From: an uncultured Acetobacter sp. | GTDB lineage: Bacteria; Pseudomonadota; Alphaproteobacteria; Acetobacterales; Acetobacteraceae | NCBI RefSeq assembly: GCF_937875265.1 | Contig: NZ_CALLXM010000062.1 | Span: 1 to 17,312 of the forward strand | DNA length: 17,312 nucleotides | Direction of reading: 5' to 3' | Shown here: piece by piece, positions 6,831-14,480 of the stretch | Layout: the number at the start of each line of letters is the position of its first letter | How positions within the stretch are numbered: position 1 is the stretch's first letter | Position numbers and translations under genes: made by a program | Notes under the pieces: model-generated | Seen by the model: the letters and a program-made list of their open reading frames with translations, nothing else | The model's database searches: none | What the model was told of the DNA's origin: nothing

Positions 6831-6857
6831 TGTGTTGCAAAATAAAATGAGGTGCAC

Positions 6858-7601
6858 GTGGTCCGTTCTTCTTCCAGCCAAGAATTTCGCCTTCAGGTTC
6901 CCTCTCTGGATCAGGCGGCGTTCTTATTAGACTTTGATGGAACGCTGGTTGATATCGCCCCTACCCCAGATTCTGTTGTCGTGCCCGATGGATTGCTGGA
7001 AACCCTGCGCAACCTGCGTGCGGCCTGTGGCGATGCACTGGCTATTATTTCCGGCAGGTCAATTGACCAGATTGATCATTTCCTGGGGGATGTCCCGTTC
7101 GCTGTTGCTGGTGAACACGGTATTGCCGTGCGGCACCGCCCCGGCGGCCCTATTGAGCGGGCTGCTCTTCCGCAGGTGCCTCAGGCATGGTTTGACGAGG
7201 CGCGTAACCTTGTGGCGGCGTGGCCTGGTGCCCGGCTGGAACATAAGCCGGGTGGCTTTGTTTTGCATTATCGTGCTGTGCCGGAAGCCGGAGAGGCTTT
7301 GCGGAAGGCGGCTGAGAACTGGGTGAAAGACACCAAAGGAATTTTTGAAGTTCAGACGGCAAAAATGGCTTGGGAAATCCGGCCTGCCGGTGTGGACAAA
7401 GGCTATGCCGTTAGCCTTCTGATGGAATCCGTGCCCTTCGCAGGGCGGAAGCCGATTTTTGTGGGTGATGACGTAACGGACGAGGACGGAATGGCCACGG
7501 CTGTGCGCCTCGGAGGTCTTGGCCTGCGTATTCCAGCGGACTTCCCTAATCCGACAGCATTTCGAAACTGGCTGGCATCGTTGGTTGAGGGGGGAAACTG
7601 A
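6858..7601 (+). CDS. otsB: Trehalose-6-phosphate phosphatase
   Basis: OtsB removes phosphate from trehalose-6-phosphate, the second step of trehalose synthesis from UDP-glucose and glucose-6-phosphate. It acts in the cytoplasm and gives osmotic and stress protection. The protein is a HAD phosphatase of about 247 residues. Motif I is DFDGTLVDIAP (nucleophile Asp25 and Asp27), motif II is IISGRSIDQI, GEHGI follows, the motif III Lys lies in AGVDKGYAV, and motif IV is FVGDDVTDEDGM. I favour GTG 6858 as the start because GAGGTG at 6849-6854 sits a few bases upstream. The alternative GTG 6852 overlaps that site and adds two residues. An ATG at 6847 is in another frame. Only 3 bases separate its stop from the otsA ATG, so the pair is an operon in the order otsB-otsA. 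Confidence 0.96.
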   Translation: MVRSSSSQEFRLQVPSLDQAAFLLDFDGTLVDIAPTPDSVVVPDGLLETLRNLRAACGDALAIISGRSIDQIDHFLGDVPFAVAGEHGIAVRHRPGGPIERAALPQVPQAWFDEARNLVAAWPGARLEHKPGGFVLHYRAVPEAGEALRKAAENWVKDTKGIFEVQTAKMAWEIRPAGVDKGYAVSLLMESVPFAGRKPIFVGDDVTDEDGMATAVRLGGLGLRIPADFPNPTAFRNWLASLVEGGN

Positions 7602-7604
7602 ACC

Positions 7605-8951
7605 ATGGGGCGCTTAGTTGTTGTTTCTAATCGGGTACCCGCAACGCGGGACCGATTACAGCCGGCTGGTGGGCTGGCCGTAGCTTTACGTGCGGCAATG
7701 ACGGAGGGACGCTGTCTTTGGTTTGGTTGGTCCGGCCAGCAGATTGCGGAAAGTAACGTGCATGACCGGGAGGTCAGCCTCGATAAAGTGGAGAATGTTA
7801 CTTACGCCACCATCGACCTGACGCATGCGGAATATGATGGATTTTACCAGAAATATTCCAACGGTATCTTGTGGCCGCTCTGCCATTACCGTGCGGGCCT
7901 CATGGATTACAGCCGGAAAGACAAGACAGTCTATCAGGATGTTAATAAGCTTTTTGCCCAAAAATTACTGCCGCTTTTGCAGCCGGGTGACCAGATCTGG
8001 ATTCATGATTATCATCTGTTCCCGTTAGGGCAGGCGTTACGGGACCTGGGTGTAACGGCCCCTATCGGGTTCTTCCTGCATATTCCATTCCCGCCGTGGA
8101 GTCTGATGCGCGCTCTGCCGGAAGCAGACAGTCTGTTACGATCCATGCAGGCCTATGATGTGATCGGGTTGCAGACTGAGGACGATGCCCGGAACATGAA
8201 TGACGGGTTCTCCATTGTAGGCGTCAAGGCAAAAGCCGAAGTCTTCCCGATCGGGATTGATCCGGACAGCTTTGCTAAGCAGGCTGAAGATGGGTTGAGT
8301 AACCCCGAAGTCCAGCGCCTGAAGGAAAGTCTTCAGGGCAAGCCGTTTATTATCGGCGTGGACCGGCTGGATTACTCCAAAGGGCTGCCTGAGCGGTTCC
8401 GGGGGTACGAAACCTTTCTGGCCCGTTATCCCGAGCATCGGGGGAAAGTGGTGTACCTTCAGGTAACACCGGTTTCTCGTGGCAACGTGCCGGAATATCG
8501 TGCCTTGCGGCGGGAGCTGGACGAAGCTGCCGGACGGATTAACGGCACATATGGGGATTTTGACTGGACACCCATTCGGTATCTGACGCATCCGGTGGCA
8601 CGCTCACTCCTTGCCAGCTTCTACCGGCTGGCCGATGCAGCACTTATCACTCCTTTGAGGGACGGTATGAACCTTGTGGCCAAGGAGTATGTTGCCGCAC
8701 AGGATAAGGCTGATCCGGGCGTGCTGATTTTGTCCCATTTTGCCGGGGCCGCGCCGGAGATGGAGGATGCCCTTATGGTTAATCCGCACGACGCAGATGC
8801 TATTGCCGATGCCCTGCATAAAGCCCTGACCATGCCAGCTGAAGAACGGCGCACCCGGTGGGAAAAGCTGGAGCCGGATGTGTGGCGGGTAACGGCAGTA
8901 ACATGGGCACGCGATTTTATCACAGCACTCAGTAAGGCACGTCCAGCGTGA
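7605..8951 (+). CDS. otsA: Trehalose-6-phosphate synthase (GT20)
   Basis: OtsA transfers glucose from a nucleotide sugar, usually UDP-glucose, to glucose-6-phosphate. The protein has 448 residues (E. coli OtsA 474) and the GT-B layout of family GT20. Key sequences are VVVSNRVP at 5-12, the sugar-phosphate loop PAGGLAVAL at 20-28, WIHDYHLFPL, FFLHIPFPPW, the donor-binding GVDRLDYSKGLPERF (Arg and Lys conserved) and RDGMNLVAKEYVA near the C-terminus. The start, ATG 7605, is preceded by a strong GAGGGGGGA site inside the end of otsB. The stop overlaps the next gene's start as GTGA at 8948-8951. No truncation or missing catalytic residue was noticed. Confidence 0.97.
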   Translation: MGRLVVVSNRVPATRDRLQPAGGLAVALRAAMTEGRCLWFGWSGQQIAESNVHDREVSLDKVENVTYATIDLTHAEYDGFYQKYSNGILWPLCHYRAGLMDYSRKDKTVYQDVNKLFAQKLLPLLQPGDQIWIHDYHLFPLGQALRDLGVTAPIGFFLHIPFPPWSLMRALPEADSLLRSMQAYDVIGLQTEDDARNMNDGFSIVGVKAKAEVFPIGIDPDSFAKQAEDGLSNPEVQRLKESLQGKPFIIGVDRLDYSKGLPERFRGYETFLARYPEHRGKVVYLQVTPVSRGNVPEYRALRRELDEAAGRINGTYGDFDWTPIRYLTHPVARSLLASFYRLADAALITPLRDGMNLVAKEYVAAQDKADPGVLILSHFAGAAPEMEDALMVNPHDADAIADALHKALTMPAEERRTRWEKLEPDVWRVTAVTWARDFITALSKARPA

Positions 8952-9463
8952 AATCCGCACTTGCTCTCAGGAAAATGGGTCTTTTTCTCGCACTCGCCGG
9001 TGTGCTGGCGTTGAGTGTTGCGTGGTGGGTAGAACATGTTCTGCACATCATGCCCTGTGAGTTATGTCTGGTTGAACGCTGGCCCTGGCGGGTGCTAATT
9101 ATTATTGGTTTGGTGGATGTCTTGCTGCCCGGAGCGGCAGGGGGGCCTCTGCTGTGGTTGTGTGTTCCAACTCTGCTGGCATCTGTTGGTCTGGCATTTT
9201 GCCATGCTGGAGTAGAATGGGGCTGGTGGCCCAGTCCTTTGCCTGGGTGCCTTGCTCCTCATATTACAGGCACGACTATGGCTGAACGTCTGGCGTCCAT
9301 GCCGCTTCTGCCATCCAAACCCTGTGATGCTCCTACTTATCTGGTCCCGGGGTTGCCTTTATCCATGTCTGTCATGGGGGGGCTTTATGCGGCCAGCGTG
9401 CTGTGGGTGTTTGGTGTCTGGCGCTATCGGATCAGCCGCTCATCACGCAGAATATTCTATTAA
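8948..9463 (+). CDS. dsbB: DsbB-type disulfide bond formation protein B
   Basis: A 171-residue inner-membrane protein with about four hydrophobic segments. It has the DsbB active-site pair C37-ELC-40 in MPCELCLVERWPWR and a periplasmic second pair, C101 (PLPGCLAP) and C126 (SKPCDAP). DsbB reoxidises DsbA by passing electrons to ubiquinone. An Arg after the first pair (WPWR) suits the quinone site, and HAGVEWGWWP is a typical alphaproteobacterial stretch. The C-terminal GLPLSMSVMGGLYA also fits the family. The start is GTG 8948, sharing GTGA with the otsA stop, so it is coupled to otsBA. An unpaired Cys85 lies in the FCHAGVEW segment, where Tyr is common. No DsbA gene is in the window. Confidence 0.9.
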   Translation: MKSALALRKMGLFLALAGVLALSVAWWVEHVLHIMPCELCLVERWPWRVLIIIGLVDVLLPGAAGGPLLWLCVPTLLASVGLAFCHAGVEWGWWPSPLPGCLAPHITGTTMAERLASMPLLPSKPCDAPTYLVPGLPLSMSVMGGLYAASVLWVFGVWRYRISRSSRRIFY

Positions 9464-9486
9464 GACTGCCAGAAATCACATGCCGG

Positions 9487-9538
9487 TTGAGGTAAAACTC
9501 AGGCGGCGTCTTGTGGGCGTTACTCAAGGTTTTCTGTT
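9487..9538 (+). terminator. Possible terminator after otsBA-dsbB
   Basis: TTGAGGTAA (9487-9495) can pair with TTACTCAA (9520-9527), an eight-base-pair stem with one bulged G and a 24-base loop, followed by GGTTTTCTGTT. The stem is AT-rich and the U-run is imperfect, so this is a weak candidate for an intrinsic terminator. Confidence 0.3.
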
Positions 9539-9584
9539 CCCTGTAAGCCATCCTGTGATAGAATTTTGACATGTGATACGGGGC

Positions 9585-9614
9585 TTGTTGTCGAGCGTCG
9601 TCTAAATATATAGT
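9585..9614 (+). promoter_or_regulatory. Possible promoter of the large glycosyltransferase gene
   Basis: TTGTTG (9585-9590) and TATAGT (9609-9614) are 18 bases apart, and TATATA overlaps the latter. A perfect TTGACA at 9566-9571 lies just upstream but has no good -10 at the proper distance. Transcription would start about 25-30 bases before ATG 9647. The AT-rich patch supports a promoter here, but the exact boxes are uncertain. Confidence 0.3.
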
Positions 9615-9646
9615 CAGAATCTAATGGAAAGCTCTGGGAAATTTCA

Positions 9647-12586
9647 ATGACGGCATATGATAAAAATAAGAAGCTGGACTGGAGTGTATTTGATTGCGGC
9701 TGGTATAAAGAGAAATATAAAGACGTTCTCAGCTTCCTTCATATTAAGACGGATGAGGCTGTTCATGAATTTTATAAGAACAAGGGTGTCAGCCTTAAGC
9801 ACTCCCCTAATCCGTATTTTGATGAAGACTGGTATCTGAGCAAATATTCCGATGCAGCCGAACAGGTCAGCCTGGGTGAATTTCAGTCCGGATTTGAGCA
9901 TTACTGCCAGAAAGGTTTTGCCTCTCATAACCCGCACTGGCTGTTTGATGAACAGTATTACCTAAAGAAGCAGCCTGATGTTTCTGACGTCAGTCTGGCA
10001 GAAATGGGTTTGAGAAACGGGTATGATCATTACCTGAATATTGGTGATTATCAGTATAGCAGCGGGTCATGGTTTTTTGATCCCAATGCTTATCTTAAGG
10101 GCGGTCAGGCCACGACAACCGAGCTGGGGCCGTATGCCCAGTGTGTGCGGGCCACGGCTCCAGTAACCGGTTATGGGCATAGACTCTCCTGGTATTTTGA
10201 CCCGGAGTGGTATCTGGAAACCTATCCAGAAGTGCGCAAGGAGCTCGATGCAAAAGAGTGGACATCTGCTTTGCATCATTACCTTGCCAATAAAACACCG
10301 GGAATTTTCAATCCTGATCCATTTTTTTCAGAAGAATTTTACGGCAGCGTCAATAACGATGTATCCGGAGCCGTTGAAAGCGGAAATTTCCGAAATTTCT
10401 TCGAGCATTTTCTGAAATATGGCGTGCATGAATTGCGTAAGCCGCTTTCCACGGTGGATCTGGAGGGGTATTACCGAAACCCGGCAGTGCAGCAGGAAGT
10501 CAGCCGGGGGGATTACCCGGATGCATTTGCTCACTACATTGCCCATGATGGACGGGTAGAAGATGATGCCGCCTTCCAGAAGGAAAGTGAGCACATCTCC
10601 AAAAAAATCTACCACGAAATGTGCCGTATCAGGATGCCGCTTCTGTTAAATCAGGAGCTGGATTTTACGTACGAATATCCTGATTTCACCGTCATTATTA
10701 TTGTCCATAACCATTTTTCTATGACCCTGAGCGCGCTGGCTTCGTTGCGCGCCAATTATAATGGCCCCATGCAGGTCATTCTGGTGGATTCTGGATCAAC
10801 AGATGGCGTGCGTAGCATTGAGCAGCATGTGCGTGGCCTGGAGGTTATCCGCTTTCCTGGGAATGTCGGGTTTCTGTTGGGCTGCAACGCTGCGCTTGAA
10901 AAAGTACGTGGGCCGTTCACGCTGTATTTGAATAATGACCTGGAACTCATACCCGGTGCTATGGGGAACGCTCTGGCGCGCCTGCGTAGCGAACCCAAAA
11001 CGGGGGCGGTGGGTGCCAAGCTGGTTCGTACTAATGGCATGTTGCAGGAGGCCGGAAGCATTGTCTGGCGTGATGGGTCTGTGTGTGGATACCTGCGCGA
11101 TAAACGGCCCGATGTTCCTGAAGCCAACTTTGTCCGCTCGGTTGATTTCTGTTCCGGCGCGTTTCTGCTGGTCAGGACAGATCTGCTCAAGCAACTTGGT
11201 GGGTTTGATACCGATTATGCTCCGGCTTATTTTGAGGAAACGGACCTGTGCATCCGGATTCATGAAGCCGGATTTGATGTGGTGTATGACCCCTCCATCG
11301 TAATCATTCACTATGAATATGGAACGTCCGGCTTTATCAGCGGTGCGTCCATGATTGCACGTAATCAGGACATCTTCCGCAAAAAACACGGGGCCTATCT
11401 GCGGCAGAAAAACCTGTTCCACGAGCGTCTGCTGGTAAGGGCACGGTCTTCTGCAACGCGGCAGAAACGTATTTTGTTTATAGAAGACCGTTTGCCGTAC
11501 CGCTTCCTTGGGTCAGGGTTTACCCGGTCTAATGATGTGATCCGGAGCATGATTGATCTGGGGTATCATGTGACCGTGTATCCGGTTTATCGCCCGACTG
11601 AGCCGATGGAAGATATCTGTAGTTCTTTCCCTGACCGGGCTGAAGTCATCTGGGATCGGGAACTGCCGGAACTGGAAGAGTTCATCAAATCCCGTTCCGG
11701 ATACTATGATCTTGTCTGGATTGCCCGCACCCATAATGCAGACCGACTGGCTCCTGTGCTGATGCAGTGTGCGGATGCCATTTCGTCACACGCGGTGATT
11801 ATTGACACCGAGGCTGTGGCGGCTCCGCGTGAGCACCAGAAACGTGTTCTGCGTGGTGAAACTGCTATTGAGCAATCCGTGGAAGAGATGCTCACGCATG
11901 AATTCCGTCACCTGTTCATGGCCGAGAAAATTGTTGCTGTGAACAAGAAGGATGCAAAAATCCTGACAGAGCATGGCTTCCCGAATGTTGGTGTTCTGGG
12001 GCACATGCAAAAGGTCCTTCCTTATTCTCCGGGATGGGATGCACGGCGGGATATCCTGTTCCTCGGGGCGATGCATGACATTGACTCACCCAACGTCGAC
12101 TCTCTGGCCTGGTTCAGTGGGCAAGTGCTGCCTCTCCTTGAGGGGCGTCTTCCAGAAGATGTCAAGTTTACGGTTTGTGGCTATATCAACCCTAAAGTAG
12201 ATCTGACACCTCTGGCCAAAAACCCACGCGTCAATCTGCTGGGCCGTGTGCCTGAGGTTGGGCCTGTGTATGACAGGCATCGGGTTTTTGTGGCTCCCAC
12301 ACGCTTTGCCGCGGGCATTCCGTATAAAATTCATGAAGCCGCAGCACATGGTCTTCCCATCGTGGCGTCGTCCATTCTGTGTGAGCAGGTTGGCTGGACG
12401 CCGGGTGAAGATATGCTGAGCGTCAGCACGACAGATCCGCAGGCGTTTGCGGACGCTGTTGTCCGGCTTTATGAAGATAAAGAGCTATGGGAAAGCATGC
12501 GGGAGCATGAACTCGCGCGGATGCGCGAAGATCACTCTCGTGAGGTATATCTTAAACATCTCAAGGCTCTTCTCGATTTTTCATAA
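9647..12586 (+). CDS. Large glycosyltransferase: seven ~43-residue repeats + GT2 domain + GT-B domain
   Basis: A 979-residue protein in three parts. Residues about 10-305 hold seven repeats of about 43 residues, each beginning like FD-x2-WYL-x2-Y-x-DV and ending like HY-x3-G. The starts are near 15, 58, 100, 144, 184, 227 and 270. Residues about 345-585 are a GT2 (GT-A fold) domain with FTVIIIVHN, VDSGSTDG, the metal-binding-type LNNDLE at 428-433, and YFEETDLCIRIHEAGF. Residues about 605-979 look like a GT4-type GT-B domain: LGAMHDIDSPNVDSLAWF, VCGYINP and IPYKIHEAAAHGLPIVAS. No signal peptide or membrane segment is seen. Such proteins usually build surface polysaccharides or modify glycans, and the acceptor cannot be told. 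The Shine-Dalgarno (GGGAAA) is modest. It stands alone between dsbB and a convergent Nudix gene, and its first third looks AT-rich. Confidence 0.88.
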   Translation: MTAYDKNKKLDWSVFDCGWYKEKYKDVLSFLHIKTDEAVHEFYKNKGVSLKHSPNPYFDEDWYLSKYSDAAEQVSLGEFQSGFEHYCQKGFASHNPHWLFDEQYYLKKQPDVSDVSLAEMGLRNGYDHYLNIGDYQYSSGSWFFDPNAYLKGGQATTTELGPYAQCVRATAPVTGYGHRLSWYFDPEWYLETYPEVRKELDAKEWTSALHHYLANKTPGIFNPDPFFSEEFYGSVNNDVSGAVESGNFRNFFEHFLKYGVHELRKPLSTVDLEGYYRNPAVQQEVSRGDYPDAFAHYIAHDGRVEDDAAFQKESEHISKKIYHEMCRIRMPLLLNQELDFTYEYPDFTVIIIVHNHFSMTLSALASLRANYNGPMQVILVDSGSTDGVRSIEQHVRGLEVIRFPGNVGFLLGCNAALEKVRGPFTLYLNNDLELIPGAMGNALARLRSEPKTGAVGAKLVRTNGMLQEAGSIVWRDGSVCGYLRDKRPDVPEANFVRSVDFCSGAFLLVRTDLLKQLGGFDTDYAPAYFEETDLCIRIHEAGFDVVYDPSIVIIHYEYGTSGFISGASMIARNQDIFRKKHGAYLRQKNLFHERLLVRARSSATRQKRILFIEDRLPYRFLGSGFTRSNDVIRSMIDLGYHVTVYPVYRPTEPMEDICSSFPDRAEVIWDRELPELEEFIKSRSGYYDLVWIARTHNADRLAPVLMQCADAISSHAVIIDTEAVAAPREHQKRVLRGETAIEQSVEEMLTHEFRHLFMAEKIVAVNKKDAKILTEHGFPNVGVLGHMQKVLPYSPGWDARRDILFLGAMHDIDSPNVDSLAWFSGQVLPLLEGRLPEDVKFTVCGYINPKVDLTPLAKNPRVNLLGRVPEVGPVYDRHRVFVAPTRFAAGIPYKIHEAAAHGLPIVASSILCEQVGWTPGEDMLSVSTTDPQAFADAVVRLYEDKELWESMREHELARMREDHSREVYLKHLKALLDFS

Positions 12587-12618
12587 GAGATGGCCTGAAT
12601 AACCAACACATGAGGGCT

Positions 12619-12671
12619 GGTGAGGGTTTTGATGCCAGAATGCGACTGCATTACAGCACAAAAAACTCACC
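12619..12671. repeat. Nested inverted repeat between convergent genes
   Basis: The outer arms are GGTGAGGGTTTT (12619-12630) and AAAAACTCACC (12661-12671). They pair over GGTGAG/CTCACC and the T/A runs. Inside is a perfect AATGC-GACT-GCATT hairpin (12639-12652). The element lies between the stops of the glycosyltransferase and Nudix genes. It may be a two-way transcription terminator, although no clear U-run follows the stem on either strand. Confidence 0.45.
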
Positions 12672-12724
12672 AGACCGCATTTGAGCAAAGTGTTCCTGAA
12701 GACGTCCGCAGGAAAAATTCGATT

Positions 12725-13189
12725 TTATAAGAGAGTTTCGTGTGCCGGAGCTTCGGGCATAATTTTCTGCGTCAGTTCAAGCAGGCGGCCGCAGGCTTTT
12801 TGGCCGAGGTTGCGCACTTCGTCATAGGAAAACCAGCGCGCTTCAAGTGCGTCGTCCCCAGCCTGTGGCATGGTTGTGTGGGGCGCGGTCTCTTCACACA
12901 AAACAGCAATAATCACGTAATGGAAGGCCAGTGTCCCATCCGGGTTATGATGGAGGCTATCAAAGACATCGACGGTCTTCAGGGCATGCGCTTTCAGGCC
13001 TGTTTCTTCCCGTAACTCCCGCTCGGCAGCCTGAAAAAGCGTTTCACCAGCTTCAACCCGTCCGCCGGGAAACCCCCACAGGCCAGCGTCCGGCGCATTG
13101 GCGCGTCGTACTAAAAGAATATTCTGGCTGTGCCGGACAAGAGCCAGAACGCCAACGCGCGGCATGAAGGTGGGTGTTACAAAAGTCAT
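12725..13189 (-). CDS. Nudix hydrolase
   Basis: A 154-residue protein with a full Nudix box, GGRVEAGETLFQAAERELRE followed by ETGL, matching G-x5-E-x7-RE-U-x-EE-x-G-U. The two Glu residues in RELREE bind the metal. Just before it, DAGLWGFPGG is typical of the ADP-ribose / MutT-like branch. Nudix enzymes cleave nucleoside diphosphates linked to another moiety, and the substrate cannot be read from the sequence. The frame is open upstream to a TTG at 13225, but I prefer ATG 13189 (MTFVTPTFMPRVGVLALV). ATG 13165 is a further option. No start has a strong Shine-Dalgarno site. The gene is convergent with the glycosyltransferase and divergent from the aldo/keto reductase, so it is probably transcribed alone. 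Confidence 0.92.
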   Translation of the reverse strand: MTFVTPTFMPRVGVLALVRHSQNILLVRRANAPDAGLWGFPGGRVEAGETLFQAAERELREETGLKAHALKTVDVFDSLHHNPDGTLAFHYVIIAVLCEETAPHTTMPQAGDDALEARWFSYDEVRNLGQKACGRLLELTQKIMPEAPAHETLL

Positions 13190-13406
13190 GACAAGAAAAT
13201 GCAGAGACTTTCCGGGAGTGGTCAAGTTTTACAGAGGCCATGCGCATACAAAGAGTGCGTGCCTCCCAGTAGAAACATGCCCGCTTTTCGCATGCAGAAT
13301 GCAACATTTATGGCCCGAGGCGTTTAATTTGTATGAACTTTGCTGGACAGGCCCGGAAAACTGGTCTGGTTAGGCAGAGAGATCTTTTTGAAGCTGAGGA
13401 TAGATG

Positions 13407-14390
13407 ATGACGGCAGAAACCCTTTCCATTCCGGGGCTGGCCAAGCCCGCCTCCCGTATTGCTCTGGGTACATGGGCCATTGGGGGTGCCATGTGGGGTG
13501 GCCCGGATGATGCCAATGCAGCCCGAACCATCGATCAGGCGCTCGATCTGGGCATTAACGTCATTGATACCGCACCTGTTTATGGCTTCGGGCATTCTGA
13601 AGAGGTGATTGGCCGTGCGCTGGAAGGCAAGCGGGATAAAGTTATCCTGGCGACCAAAGTGGCGCTGAACTGGCAGGACGGCAAAGTCTTCCGTGATAGC
13701 CGCCCGGCACGCATTGCGCAGGAGATTGAAGACTCTCTCCGTCGCCTGCGGACGGACCATATCGACCTGTATCAGGTGCATTGGCCGGACTCCAAAACAC
13801 CAATGGAAGAAACCGCGCGTGCACTGGAAAAGCTGGTTAAGGACGGGAAGGTGCACGCGTTGGGTGTGAGTAATTTCTCGCCTGCGCAAATGGACGAGTT
13901 CCGTAAATTTGCACCGCTTGCCACCATTCAGCCGCCATACAACCTGTTTGAGCGCGATATTGAACAGGATGTTCTGCCATACGCCATCAAGAATAATCTG
14001 GCCGTGCTGGCTTACGGGCCTCTGTGCCGTGGGCTGCTGTCTGGCCGTATGACGGCGGACCGCAAGTTTGAAGGGGATGACCTGCGTAAAAGCGACCCCA
14101 AATTCCAGCAGCCGCGCTTCGGGCAGTATCTGAAGGCCGTGGAAGACCTGAAGGCTATCGCTGAAAAGCATGACAAGAGCATGCTGGCTCTTGCTATCCG
14201 CTGGGTGCTGGACCGTGGGCCGACTATTGCTCTGTGGGGGGCCAGAAAGCCGGAACAAATCAGCGGTGTGGATGAAGCTTTCGGTTGGAAACTGGATGAT
14301 GCGGACATGAAGGCGATTGATGCCATTCTGACCCGCGATATTTCTGACCCGGTCGGGCCGGAGTTTATGGCGCCATCACTCAGAAACTGA
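13407..14390 (+). CDS. Aldo/keto reductase, AKR11B-like
   Basis: A 327-residue NAD(P)H-dependent oxidoreductase with a TIM barrel. The catalytic tetrad is visible: Asp and Tyr in NVIDTAPVYGFGHSE, Lys in VILATKVAL and His in LYQVHWPDSKTP. HALGVSNFS and IQPPYNLFERDIE belong to the substrate side, and RWVLDRGPTIALWGARKP to the cofactor-phosphate side. From memory it is close to Gluconobacter oxydans Gox1615 (AKR11B4), which reduces L-glyceraldehyde and related aldehydes. That likeness was not checked by alignment. GAGGA lies 6 bases before the second of two adjacent ATGs, so I use 13407 and not 13404. The roughly 215-base gap to the divergent Nudix gene should hold both promoters, but no convincing boxes are seen. 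A substrate such as a sugar aldehyde would suit an acetic acid bacterium. Confidence 0.93.
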   Translation: MTAETLSIPGLAKPASRIALGTWAIGGAMWGGPDDANAARTIDQALDLGINVIDTAPVYGFGHSEEVIGRALEGKRDKVILATKVALNWQDGKVFRDSRPARIAQEIEDSLRRLRTDHIDLYQVHWPDSKTPMEETARALEKLVKDGKVHALGVSNFSPAQMDEFRKFAPLATIQPPYNLFERDIEQDVLPYAIKNNLAVLAYGPLCRGLLSGRMTADRKFEGDDLRKSDPKFQQPRFGQYLKAVEDLKAIAEKHDKSMLALAIRWVLDRGPTIALWGARKPEQISGVDEAFGWKLDDADMKAIDAILTRDISDPVGPEFMAPSLRN

Positions 14391-14480
14391 AGCAGGAATA
14401 AAGACCTGTAGTGACCGCAGGGCAGGCGGTCGGGGTGAAGCGTTGACGAGCAGCCGCGTTTTTTCGCAAGCTGAACCCCC

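Noticed and set aside
9566..9594. Perfect TTGACA box upstream of the glycosyltransferase gene
   Set aside because: At the proper distance the -10 would be TGTCGA, a poor match, so the box alone is not called as a promoter.
13308..14258. A 316-codon open frame on the minus strand
   Set aside because: It lies opposite the aldo/keto reductase, whose catalytic residues are all present. The antisense translation has no recognisable domain and looks like a codon-use shadow.
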